From contig UQOH01000043.1 of NCBI GenBank assembly GCA_900542625.1, positions 1 to 17,388 on the forward strand: a stretch of DNA of 17,388 bases, read 5' to 3'. Of this stretch, positions 1 to 7,209 are shown one piece after another. Position numbers and translations under genes: made by a program. The first letter of the stretch is position 1; the number at the start of each line of letters is the position of its first letter. The notes under the pieces were generated by a model. The model was not told the DNA's origin. It saw only the letters and a list, made by a program, of their open reading frames with translations, and searched no databases. Source of the stretch: an uncultured Fusobacterium sp. Its GTDB lineage: Bacteria > Fusobacteriota > Fusobacteriia > Fusobacteriales > Fusobacteriaceae.

Positions 1-2
1 CG

Positions 3-107
3 AAAAATCCTGAAGAGATATTACAGATAAAAGAAAAAAAGTCACATGTAAAATTCAAATCAAGCAGGTTATTAGATGATATGCTGTGTGATAATTTAAA
101 AAAATAA
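3..107 (+). CDS. C-terminal end of an unrecognised protein (partial)
   Basis: The frame starting at base 3 is open from the window edge to a TAA at 105-107, giving 34 residues rich in Lys and Glu and ending LLDDMLCDNLKK. The start lies outside the window. Codon choice resembles the neighbours, and a terminator follows 13 bases after the stop, which supports a real gene end. I do not recognise the family from so short a tail and assign no function. Confidence 0.6.
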   Translation, partial: KNPEEILQIKEKKSHVKFKSSRLLDDMLCDNLKK

Positions 108-120
108 AATCTCAAATAAA

Positions 121-147
121 AAAAGACAGTCTGGCAGGCTGTCTTTT
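121..147. terminator. Bidirectional Rho-independent terminator
   Basis: GACAG (125-129) pairs with CTGTC (139-143), extended outside by four A-T pairs and inside by a short C-G/T-A step. A T run follows on the + strand (144-150) and an A run precedes it (114-124), so it can stop transcription both from the partial + strand gene and from groEL arriving on the - strand. Confidence 0.8.
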
Positions 148-260
148 TTTGTTTGAAAGAAATTTAATTTATTAAAAATACTGCCATTAAAATATAATCC
201 TAAACAGGCTCTATATTTTAATTTTAGTTTTTCAGCATATTTATATATTTAATCAATAAG

Positions 261-1871
261 TTACATCATCATATCAGGATTTGACATTTCTGATGTTTTT
301 GGTTCTTTTTTGTCTACAACCACAACTTCTGTTGTAAGAATAAGTGATGCTATTGAGGCTGCATTTTGAATTGCAGATCTTGTAACTTTGGCAGGGTCAA
401 TAATACCATTTGCCATCATATCAACATATTCTTCTTTTGCAGCATCAAGTCCAAAACCATCTGGAAGAGATTTAACTTTTTCTGCTGCAACCCCTCCATC
501 AAGTCCTGCATTTACAGCTATCTGTTTCAAAGGAGCAATAAGAGCTTTTTTAACTATTTCAACTCCCATTCCCTCTTCTCCTTCAAGCTTAAAGTTTTCC
601 ATAGATTTTAAAATCTCTACAAAGGCAACCCCTCCGCCGGGAACAATTCCCTCTTCAACAGCTGCTTTTGTTGCATTAAGAGCATCTTCTATTCTTAATT
701 TTTTGTCTTTCATCTCTGTTTCTGTAACAGCTCCCACTCTTATAACAGCTACTCCTCCGGAAAGTTTAGCTATTCTTTCCTGCATTTTTTCAATATCATA
801 AGATGATTCTGTTTCAGCCATTTGAGATTTAATCTGTTCTATTCTGTCAGCAATAGCTTGGGAATCTCCGTTTCCGTCAACTATTGTTGTGCTGTCTTTT
901 GTTACTTTAATTTTTTTAGCAGAACCAAGAACTTCTATTCCTGCCTCTTCAAGTTTCATTCCCATCTCTTCACTTACTACTGCAGCTCCTGTAAGAACTG
1001 CAATATCCTCAAGAAGAGCTTTTCTTCTGTCGCCAAATCCGGGAGCCTTAACAGCAACTGTATTAAGTGTTCCACGAAGATTATTTATAACAAGAGTTGT
1101 AAGAGCCTCTCCTTCCAAATCATCAGCTATAATTAAAAGAGGTTTTGATGTCTGTACAACTTTTTCAAGAAGCGGCAATAAATCTTTCATGCTTGATATT
1201 TTTTTATCAGTAATCAATATATATGGATTGTCAAGAGATGCCTCCATTCTCACTGTATCATTTGCCATATGAGGAGAGATATATCCTTTGTCAAACTGCA
1301 TTCCCTCTACAACTTCAAGAGTAGTTTCAAGAGATTTTGCCTCTTCAACAGTGATTACTCCTGTTTCCCCGACTTTTGCCATAGCCTGAGCTATAAGTTT
1401 TCCAATTTCAGGATCTCCTGCAGATATTGACGCAACCTGTTCTATTTCACTGTTTGACTGAACCTTTTTAGCTTTTTCCTGAAGATTTTTTACAACCTCT
1501 TTTGCTGCCTTATCAATACCTTTTTTTATAAATATAGGATTAGCTCCTGCACTTACTACTTTTAATCCCTCTTTCACAATATTTTGTGCCAGAATTGTTG
1601 CAGTTGTAGTTCCGTCCCCTGCCACATCATTTGCCTTTGTAGCCACTTCTTTTATAAGTTTAGCTCCCATATTTTCAAATGGATCTTCAAGCTCTATCTC
1701 TCTGGCAATAGAAACACCGTCGTTGGTAATAAGAGGAGAGCCGTAAGCTTTTTCAAGAATAACATTTCTTCCCTTAGGACCTAAAGTAATTTTTACTGCA
1801 TTAGCAAGGGTATCAACTCCTGCCTCTAATTTTTTTCTTGCCTCTTCATTGAATTTTATTAATTTTGCCAT
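261..1871 (-). CDS. groEL: 60 kDa chaperonin GroEL
   Basis: Subunit of the double-ring ATP-driven cytoplasmic chaperonin that folds proteins with the GroES lid. The product is 536 residues and family sequence runs throughout: LGPKGRNVILEK near residue 30, the ATP site AGDGTTTAT with Asp86, and the later nucleotide-binding stretch EDALNATKAAVEEG followed by PGGGVAF. I start at the ATG at 1869-1871 (MAKLIKF), which has GGGGAGG 9 bases upstream and matches GroEL N-termini. An upstream TTG at 1905-1907 would add 12 non-family residues and overlap the end of groES. The gene follows groES by 28 bases, so the two form one operon controlled by the CIRCE element upstream of groES. The C-terminus ends NPDMMM and lacks the usual GGM repeat tail. 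Identity is certain. Confidence 0.98.
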   Translation of the reverse strand: MAKLIKFNEEARKKLEAGVDTLANAVKITLGPKGRNVILEKAYGSPLITNDGVSIAREIELEDPFENMGAKLIKEVATKANDVAGDGTTTATILAQNIVKEGLKVVSAGANPIFIKKGIDKAAKEVVKNLQEKAKKVQSNSEIEQVASISAGDPEIGKLIAQAMAKVGETGVITVEEAKSLETTLEVVEGMQFDKGYISPHMANDTVRMEASLDNPYILITDKKISSMKDLLPLLEKVVQTSKPLLIIADDLEGEALTTLVINNLRGTLNTVAVKAPGFGDRRKALLEDIAVLTGAAVVSEEMGMKLEEAGIEVLGSAKKIKVTKDSTTIVDGNGDSQAIADRIEQIKSQMAETESSYDIEKMQERIAKLSGGVAVIRVGAVTETEMKDKKLRIEDALNATKAAVEEGIVPGGGVAFVEILKSMENFKLEGEEGMGVEIVKKALIAPLKQIAVNAGLDGGVAAEKVKSLPDGFGLDAAKEEYVDMMANGIIDPAKVTRSAIQNAASIASLILTTEVVVVDKKEPKTSEMSNPDMMM

Positions 1872-1899
1872 TTTTATGTACCTCCCCAAATGCAATGCC

Positions 1900-2169
1900 T
1901 TAATCAATAATTCCTAAAATATTTTCAAAATCTATAATAGTATATTCTTCATTATTATCCTTAACTTTTGTACCGCTGTATTCAGAATGAATAACATGGT
2001 CTCCTATTTTAATTCCCTCTATTTTATCACCCTTTCCAAGAGCGACAACCTCGCTTATATTAGGGCTGCTTTTTGAAGAAGAAGGAGTTAATATAATTCC
2101 GCCTGATGTTCTTTCTTCTGCTTTCAGAGCTTTTATTAAAATTCTGTTCCCGATTGGTCTGATGCTCAT
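1900..2169 (-). CDS. groES: 10 kDa co-chaperonin GroES
   Basis: Forms the heptameric lid of GroEL. The product is 89 residues, slightly shorter than the usual 95 or so. It begins MSIRPIGNRILIKALKAEE, contains the mobile loop that contacts GroEL (ERTSGGIILTP, about residues 19-29), and ends with the family-type IIDFENILGIID. The ATG at 2167-2169 has AAGGAGG at 2177-2183. It is the first gene of the groESL operon. Its promoter and a perfect HrcA operator lie directly upstream, so expression should rise on heat or protein-folding stress. Confidence 0.97.
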   Translation of the reverse strand: MSIRPIGNRILIKALKAEERTSGGIILTPSSSKSSPNISEVVALGKGDKIEGIKIGDHVIHSEYSGTKVKDNNEEYTIIDFENILGIID

Positions 2170-2207
2170 TTTAAATCCTCCTTAAAATAAATTCTGCTTT
2201 TTATGTT

Positions 2208-2234
2208 TTAGCACTCGTTTCATATGAGTGCTAA
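2208..2234. promoter_or_regulatory. CIRCE operator (HrcA binding site)
   Basis: The sequence TTAGCACTC, nine bases, GAGTGCTAA is an exact match to the CIRCE inverted repeat bound by the heat-shock repressor HrcA. It lies between the groES promoter and the groES start, inside the predicted 5' untranslated region, which is its usual place. hrcA itself is not in the window. Confidence 0.97.
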
Positions 2235-2248
2235 TAAATTACAATACA

Positions 2249-2277
2249 ATATTATAACTTTTTAAGAAAAGTGTCAA
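2249..2277 (-). promoter_or_regulatory. groESL promoter (sigma-70 type)
   Basis: On the - strand there is a perfect -35 TTGACA (2277 to 2272). The -10 can be read as TAATAT at a 17-base spacing (2254 to 2249) or as TATAAT at 15 bases (2256 to 2251). Transcription would begin just upstream of the CIRCE element, as expected for HrcA repression. Confidence 0.8.
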
Positions 2278-2353
2278 TATTTTTTTCGATTTTTTATATA
2301 TTTTTCTTTTTTAAAATAAATTTCAATAAAATATTTAAGTTTTAAACATTTTT

Positions 2354-2362
2354 TGTTATAAT
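2354..2362 (+). promoter_or_regulatory. Extended -10 promoter for the DUF554 gene
   Basis: The sequence TGTTATAAT is a perfect extended -10 (TGnTATAAT), 34 bases before the start codon of the + strand gene. The -35 position is poor (TTTAAG near 2334-2339), which extended -10 promoters tolerate. It is divergent from the groESL promoter. Confidence 0.6.
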
Positions 2363-2396
2363 AATTTAATACTAAAATAATAAAGAGGCGAGAGAG

Positions 2397-3083
2397 ATGT
2401 TTACAATATTATTAAACGGGTTAAGTATTTGTGTGGGGACTATTTTAGGTGTTATTTTTAAAAATTACAGTTCAGAAAAAATCAGTAAATCAATTGTTGT
2501 GGTGATAGGTCTGCAGATGTCTGTTATGGGAATGAAAGATGCTCTCCAGTATCAAAACGGGATGCTCAATGTAATTTATCTTGTTGTTGGGGTGGTAATA
2601 GGAGAAATTTTAGACATAGACGGAAAATTAAACAGCCTTGGGGAGTTTATTCAGAGAAAATTTGCCAGAAAGCAGGGGAATATTGTTAAAGGTTTTGTAA
2701 TTGCAACTCTTATTTTTTCAATAGGATCTATGGCTGTGATAGGACCGCTTAAAATTGCTTTTGAAGGAGACAGCAGCATTATTTACATAAAATCTATTCT
2801 TGACGGTGTAATGGCAATGATACTGGCTTCAACTTATGGAATAGGAGTTATTTTTTCGGCTGTTATAGTTGTTTTATATCAGGGAACATTTTTTCTTCTT
2901 TCCGGAGCTTTAAAAAGCGTAACAGACCCTTATGTTATTAATCAGATTTCCACTGTTGGAGGAGTTCTTCTTATAGGGCTTTCTGTTTCTTTGATTTTTG
3001 ATAATAAAAATATAAAAGTAACAAATATGCTTCCGGCAATGTTTCTTCCTATTTTGGCTGCTTTAATTAAAAACCTGCTGTAA
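2397..3083 (+). CDS. DUF554 family integral membrane protein
   Basis: A 228-residue, very hydrophobic protein of the DUF554 (YdfK/YqgA-like) family, whose substrate and role are not established. It starts with the typical NGLSICVGTILGVIF segment. Further hydrophobic stretches lie at about residues 33-50, 56-73, 98-120, 136-170, 185-202 and 212-227, so about six or seven membrane spans. The GxGxxxG-like glycine-rich helices (GVVIGEIL, ASTYGIGVIF) fit the family. The ribosome-binding site is weak (an AGAGGCGAGAG tract ending at the ATG). The gene stands alone with its own extended -10 promoter and ends inside a palindromic terminator that it shares with nrdG. Family assignment is by sequence pattern; function is unknown. 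Confidence 0.85.
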   Translation: MFTILLNGLSICVGTILGVIFKNYSSEKISKSIVVVIGLQMSVMGMKDALQYQNGMLNVIYLVVGVVIGEILDIDGKLNSLGEFIQRKFARKQGNIVKGFVIATLIFSIGSMAVIGPLKIAFEGDSSIIYIKSILDGVMAMILASTYGIGVIFSAVIVVLYQGTFFLLSGALKSVTDPYVINQISTVGGVLLIGLSVSLIFDNKNIKVTNMLPAMFLPILAALIKNLL

Positions 3084-3126
3084 TATTAAAAGGGATACAA
3101 TTTTCACTGTATCCCTTTTAATATTA
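3081..3126. terminator. Convergent bidirectional terminator overlapping a stop codon
   Basis: A perfect 19-bp inverted repeat (3081-3099 with 3108-3126) encloses an 8-base loop. The outer arms are A/T rich and act as T tails in both directions around the core GGGATACA/TGTATCCC. The left arm includes the TAA of the DUF554 gene, and the right arm ends at the base next to the nrdG stop (3127-3129). Confidence 0.9.
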
Positions 3127-3639
3127 TTAATTTTCATAAAAAACTATTTCATTATTATTTTTTATAGTAGCTTGAATATTAATTACTCTTTGATTAGAAC
3201 TTCCTCTCCATTTTAAATTTACATCTTTTAATTCTTCTGTAAATTTTCCGTCAATAAGAACGTCACAGTTTTTTATAAGATTAAATTTTTTAGGATCTGA
3301 TGTAATTTGTTCCCAAGTAAATCCAGACCAAATCCAGATATCTTTTTTAGGAAAACGTTTTTTAAATTCACCGGTAAATTCTGTCAGAGGTTCAAGATTT
3401 TTGAAATATGTAGGATCTCCTCCCAAAAGGGATAATCCCTGCATAGCTGAATCAAATTTCTTGAAATATTGAAGTATATTTTCCTGAATGTCTTTTGTGA
3501 AAGGAACTCCGTATTCAGAATCCCATGTTTCTTTATTAAAGCATCCTTTGCATTTGTGAGTACATCCGCTGACAAACAGTGTTACTCTTATACCTTTTCC
3601 ATTAATCATATCTGTAAATTTTATGTCTGAATAGTTCAT
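3127..3639 (-). CDS. nrdG: Anaerobic ribonucleoside-triphosphate reductase activating protein
   Basis: Radical SAM activase that puts the glycyl radical on NrdD using a 4Fe-4S cluster and S-adenosylmethionine. The 170 residues contain the cluster motif CX3CX2C at Cys26, Cys30 and Cys33 (SGCTHKCKGC), preceded by the family sequence NGKGIRVTLFVSG, and the SAM-binding LLGGDP at 71-76. The ATG at 3637-3639 has AGGAGA at 3647-3652. That ribosome-binding site lies in the 14-base gap after nrdD, so the two genes are co-transcribed. Length and motifs are normal for NrdG. Confidence 0.96.
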   Translation of the reverse strand: MNYSDIKFTDMINGKGIRVTLFVSGCTHKCKGCFNKETWDSEYGVPFTKDIQENILQYFKKFDSAMQGLSLLGGDPTYFKNLEPLTEFTGEFKKRFPKKDIWIWSGFTWEQITSDPKKFNLIKNCDVLIDGKFTEELKDVNLKWRGSSNQRVINIQATIKNNNEIVFYEN

Positions 3640-3653
3640 TTGTATATCTCCTG

Positions 3654-5846
3654 CTACATGTGTTTTACTCTTGCTATAACCTCTTTTTGTTTTCCGCTGT
3701 TAAATGGTCTTGCATCAGGCTGACTTAAATATCCGCATACTCTTCTGATAACATTCATTTGATTGCTGTCATGGTTTCCGCAGTTTGGACAAGTAAATCC
3801 ATCTTCTGTTGCTAAAAACTCACCTGAAAATCCGCATATATGGCATTTATCAACAGGCTGGTTAATTCCCATATAATGAATACCTATAGATCTTGCATAT
3901 TTTAAAATATCATAAACAGCCTCTAAGTTATTTTTTAAAGAATCTGTTTCTATATAACTGATATGTCCTCCCCAAGAATATTTATGTCCCGGAGCTTCCA
4001 TTCTTAATTTTTCAAATGGATTGATTTTTATATGAGAAGAAACATGGAATGAGTTATCATAGTATCCTTTGTCAGTAATCATTGGAATACTTCCAAATTC
4101 TTCTTTGTCTATCTTGCAGAATCTGTTGCAAAGAGATTCACTTGGTGTTCCGTAAAGAGCAAATCCAAGATTAGTTTCTTTTTTAAACTGAGCAACTTTA
4201 TCTGCCATATGTTTTAAAATTTTGAAAGTTTTTTCATAAACTTCTTCATCTTCAGAGAAATCTTTTCCGTATACTAACAGAGAAACTTCACTTAATCCTA
4301 TATATCCTATTGATACTGTTGAATATCCTCCGTAAATAAGGTCTTTGATAGTTTCTTTAGATTTTTTTTCTGCAAGAGCTCCCTCCTGCCATATGATTGG
4401 AGCAATTTCTGCCTGAGTATTTTCTAAATACTTAGCTCTGAAAACAGAGTTTTCTTTACAAAGATCCATTATTCTGTCTAATTCTCTGTAAAATCCCTCT
4501 TCGTCTCCTTTATTTTTAATTGCAATTCTTGGAAGGTTTATTGATGTAGCACCAAAGTTAAATCTTCCTGCATAAATCTCTTTTCCCTCTTTATCATACC
4601 AAGGTGAAAGGAAAGCTCTGCATCCCATTGGATATACAACTGTTCCATTGTCTACCTGCTCTTTTGTAACAAAAAGAATATCAGGATAGATAGATTTTGT
4701 CATACAGCTGAAAGCCATTTGAGATATATCCCAGTTAGGGTCTTCAGGATTAAAGTTTAATCCTTCGCAAGTTGCGTAAACTATTTTTGGGAAAATTGCA
4801 GTTTCTTTTTTAGCTCCAAAACCGTCCATTCTTGTTTTAAGAACATATTTCTGAACAAGTCTTCCTTCCCAAGAAGTTTCAGTTCCTATTCCTATTGTAG
4901 TAAATGGAGTCTGACCGTTTACTGTAGAAAGAGAGTTAATCTCATATTCTAATCCCTGCATAGCCTGTTTAACAGATTCTTCTGTCATATCTGCTGCATA
5001 ATCAAATGCAAGCGGAAATCTCTCTTTTAATGAGCTGTTTGAATATTCAATATTTCCCTCTGCCATAACAGCATCAACCTGTTCATCAGTTAATCTTTGT
5101 ACATATTTAAGTCCTTTTTTAAGGTGTTTCTTAAAACTTTTTATAATATATGGAACAAGAGCCTTATCTAAGTAAGGGATTGAACATCCTCCGTAAGTAT
5201 TTGAAGATACAGAAGCAATAATTTGTACAATATGCCCTACTGCAACGTCAACAGAGTTTGGTTCAAGCATTTTTGCATTTCCTATTTTGCATCCTCCCTT
5301 AAGCATTCTTGCCACATCAACCAATTCACAGTTTGTTTCTCTGAAAAGAAGATAATCAAGATCGTGTATATGAATCTCTCCTGTTTCATGAGCCTCTTTT
5401 AAATGCTTAGGAAGAATTTTATTTAAATAATAATCTTTTGAAGAAATTCCTGCAAGAAGGTCTCTCTGAACAGATATTGTTTTAGAGTCCTTGTTTGCAT
5501 TTTCATTCATCTGATCTTTATCAGTTGCATCTATTAATTCATAAATCTGTTTATATATATTTTTTTCTTTTGCTCTTTTGTCTGCCATAACAGCTCTGTA
5601 TCCCTGATAAAGCATTGCAACATCTTTTCTGCTTGTAGCCATAAGTTTTTTTACAACTAAATCCTGAATCTCTTCAACTCCAAGCTGTTTTATATCCATA
5701 TTTTCAATCTGCAAAGCAATTTTTTTAACAACCTCAGAATCCATTGGTTTTTCACTCTGCTGAGCAGCAAGTGTGATAGCTCTTTCTATTCTTTCTTTTA
5801 TAAAAGGAACAACTTCCCCATCTCTTTTCACAACTCTTTCAATCAT
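3654..5846 (-). CDS. nrdD: Anaerobic (class III) ribonucleoside-triphosphate reductase
   Basis: Glycyl-radical enzyme that reduces ribonucleotides to deoxyribonucleotides without oxygen. The product is 730 residues. An ATP-cone allosteric domain occupies roughly residues 1-90 (MIERVVKRDGEVVPF). The catalytic barrel follows, with NENANKDSKT, GEIHIHDLDY and SSNTYGGCSI. The C-terminal zinc site has Cys668, Cys671, Cys686 and Cys689, and the glycyl-radical loop RRVCGYL has its radical glycine at Gly705. The 37-residue distance from the first zinc cysteine to the radical glycine is that of the E. coli enzyme. I choose the ATG at 5844-5846, with AAGGAG 7 bases upstream. A TTG at 5862-5864 would add six residues but would place that ribosome-binding site inside the gene. 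NrdR-type boxes lie upstream. Confidence 0.97.
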   Translation of the reverse strand: MIERVVKRDGEVVPFIKERIERAITLAAQQSEKPMDSEVVKKIALQIENMDIKQLGVEEIQDLVVKKLMATSRKDVAMLYQGYRAVMADKRAKEKNIYKQIYELIDATDKDQMNENANKDSKTISVQRDLLAGISSKDYYLNKILPKHLKEAHETGEIHIHDLDYLLFRETNCELVDVARMLKGGCKIGNAKMLEPNSVDVAVGHIVQIIASVSSNTYGGCSIPYLDKALVPYIIKSFKKHLKKGLKYVQRLTDEQVDAVMAEGNIEYSNSSLKERFPLAFDYAADMTEESVKQAMQGLEYEINSLSTVNGQTPFTTIGIGTETSWEGRLVQKYVLKTRMDGFGAKKETAIFPKIVYATCEGLNFNPEDPNWDISQMAFSCMTKSIYPDILFVTKEQVDNGTVVYPMGCRAFLSPWYDKEGKEIYAGRFNFGATSINLPRIAIKNKGDEEGFYRELDRIMDLCKENSVFRAKYLENTQAEIAPIIWQEGALAEKKSKETIKDLIYGGYSTVSIGYIGLSEVSLLVYGKDFSEDEEVYEKTFKILKHMADKVAQFKKETNLGFALYGTPSESLCNRFCKIDKEEFGSIPMITDKGYYDNSFHVSSHIKINPFEKLRMEAPGHKYSWGGHISYIETDSLKNNLEAVYDILKYARSIGIHYMGINQPVDKCHICGFSGEFLATEDGFTCPNCGNHDSNQMNVIRRVCGYLSQPDARPFNSGKQKEVIARVKHM

Positions 5847-5903
5847 AGCACTTCTCCTTTGCAATTATAAGTAACAATATATCATCCTGTCAGATAAAAT
5901 AAA

Positions 5904-5919
5904 ACACAAGATATTGTGT
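5904..5919. promoter_or_regulatory. NrdR box 1 (strong match)
   Basis: ACACAAGATATTGTGT is a 16-bp near-palindrome that fits the NrdR consensus (ACAC, AT-rich centre, GTGT). NrdR represses ribonucleotide reductase genes when dATP is plentiful. The box sits about 60 bases upstream of the nrdD start, in the predicted leader. Confidence 0.75.
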
Positions 5920-5935
5920 TGCCGTTCAAAACAGA

Positions 5936-5951
5936 CTACTACATATTAGTA
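5936..5951. promoter_or_regulatory. NrdR box 2 (degenerate)
   Basis: CTACTACATATTAGTA contains the inverted ACTA...TAGT core and lies exactly 16 bases after box 1, giving a 32-bp centre-to-centre distance. NrdR boxes usually occur as a pair about three helical turns apart. The match is weaker than box 1 and rests largely on the spacing. It overlaps the proposed nrdD -10. Confidence 0.5.
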
Positions 5952-5971
5952 TTTTTTCCAGAAAAAAGCAA
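5943..5971 (-). promoter_or_regulatory. Candidate nrdD promoter
   Basis: On the - strand TTGCTT (5971 to 5966), 17 bases, TAATAT (5948 to 5943) is a moderate sigma-70 match. The -10 lies within NrdR box 2 and box 1 lies just downstream of the start point, a layout suited to repression. A TATAAT at 5873 to 5868 also exists but is too close to the ribosome-binding site to be convincing. Confidence 0.45.
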
Positions 5972-6240
5972 GCAGATTTTCACTAAAAAGGTCTCTTCAA
6001 AAAAGTATTTGACAGGTTAATCATTGAAATGAAATAGTTAAGTTGATAATAAAAAAAATAAAAAAATTTATTTTAAAAATAAAATTTTAAAATAAAAATA
6101 AAAAAATTAAAGGGAATTGAAAAGATTTGCCGAAAATTATATATAAGATAATATTCAGAGTACTTGATACAAGAGAAAAAATAAAATTTTTATATTTTGG
6201 ATAGAAATTAATCTTTTTTTGGATAATTTTTAATATTTAT
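5972..6240. other. Non-coding, extremely A/T-rich divergent intergenic region
   Basis: This lies between the nrdD and PPDK-regulator genes. I find no convincing ORF, tRNA or riboswitch fold. Bases 6048-6108 are almost pure A/T low-complexity sequence. A TTGACA occurs at 6009-6014 on the + strand, but no acceptable -10 is correctly spaced from it. Confidence 0.6.
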
Positions 6241-6269
6241 TTGCAATTTTTTTAAAAATGTTGTAGCAT
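6241..6269 (+). promoter_or_regulatory. Possible promoter for the PPDK regulator operon
   Basis: TTGCAA, 17 bases, TAGCAT on the + strand, about 50 bases before the start codon. The match is modest in a region where chance A/T matches are common. An 8-bp A/T hairpin (6275-6293, loop TAG) lies between it and the ribosome-binding site. Confidence 0.35.
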
Positions 6270-6316
6270 GTTTTTAGAAAAATAGTTTTTCTATTTGTAA
6301 TCGGGAGGGATTGAGT

Positions 6317-7141
6317 ATGAGTATAGAAAAATTGACGGTACATATTTTTTCAGATTCCTTTGGAGAATCCGGAGAACAAATGCTTAGATGTGCACTTAGT
6401 CAGTTTGATATTGATAAGTATAATATCATTCGGCACAGTCGTATTTCTACAGTAGAAGCTTTAGAAAAAGAACTGAAAAAAATAAAAGACTATGCAAACA
6501 CTTTTATTTTATTCACTCTGGTAAATGTAGATGTTGTTGCAAGAATGAAAGAATTCTGTAATGAAAACAACATAAAATATTCCGACCTTTTAAATCCTCT
6601 TTTATCAGCACTGCAGTCGCAGATAGGTGAAGAGCCTAAAAGAAAATCCGGTGCTTACAGAATCATGGATGAAAAATATTTCGGAAGAATTGAGGCTATT
6701 GAATTTGCAGTAAAATTTGACGATGGTAAAGACCCGCATATGCTGCATGATGCAGACTTAATTTTAGTAGGAATATCAAGAACATCTAAAACACCTCTTA
6801 GTATTTATATAGCAAACAAAATGTACCTGAAAGTTTTAAATATTCCGCTTGTTCCGGAAGTTAAACCGCCGAAAGAATTGTTTGAGATTCCAAAGAAAAA
6901 GATAATAGGACTTACGAACTCTGTTGAAATGCTTAATAAGATAAGAACAGAAAGAGTAAGATGTATTGGTCTTAGAAATGGTTCATCGTACTCTTCTTTA
7001 TCAAGAATAATAGAAGAACTTAACTATGCAGACTATATTATGAAAAAATTAGGCTGCCCTATAATAGATGTTTCTCAGAAAGCAATAGAAGAAACTGCAC
7101 AGGTAATATTAGAAATAATGAAAGAACAGGAATTAATTTAA
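6317..7141 (+). CDS. PPDK regulatory protein (bifunctional kinase/pyrophosphorylase)
   Basis: Member of the DUF299/PpsR family that inactivates pyruvate phosphate dikinase by ADP-dependent phosphorylation of its active-site threonine and reactivates it by phosphate-dependent dephosphorylation. The product is 274 residues. It shows the family N-terminus VHIFSDSFGESGEQ, the P-loop-like GISRTSKTP at 152-160, and the C-terminal RNGSSYSSLSRIIEEL and GCPIIDVSQKAIEETA. I choose the ATG at 6317-6319, with GGGAGGG 7 bases upstream; a TTG at 6311 would leave too little room for that site. The gene lies 68 bases before ppdK, its expected substrate. The paralogous target, PEP synthase, is possible in other organisms, but the neighbour here favours PPDK. 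Confidence 0.93.
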   Translation: MSIEKLTVHIFSDSFGESGEQMLRCALSQFDIDKYNIIRHSRISTVEALEKELKKIKDYANTFILFTLVNVDVVARMKEFCNENNIKYSDLLNPLLSALQSQIGEEPKRKSGAYRIMDEKYFGRIEAIEFAVKFDDGKDPHMLHDADLILVGISRTSKTPLSIYIANKMYLKVLNIPLVPEVKPPKELFEIPKKKIIGLTNSVEMLNKIRTERVRCIGLRNGSSYSSLSRIIEELNYADYIMKKLGCPIIDVSQKAIEETAQVILEIMKEQELI

Positions 7142-7209
7142 AGTTTTTAATTAGTTGAAAAAATGATTTCAAAATACATCTCTAGAATAATTTTAAGGAG
7201 GAATTCGTT

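Noticed and set aside
388..801. Long + strand open frames inside groEL (also 822-1272)
   Set aside because: They lie antisense to a certain gene, have Ser/Thr/Phe-rich shadow composition and no ribosome-binding sites.
6009..6037. TTGACA as the -35 of a + strand promoter upstream of the PPDK regulator
   Set aside because: The bases 16-18 positions downstream (around AAATAG) are not an acceptable -10, and the start codon is almost 300 bases away.
6048..6108. Low-complexity A/T tract as an origin or attachment site
   Set aside because: I see no DnaA boxes, iterons or flanking duplications; it is most likely ordinary A-rich promoter-region sequence.
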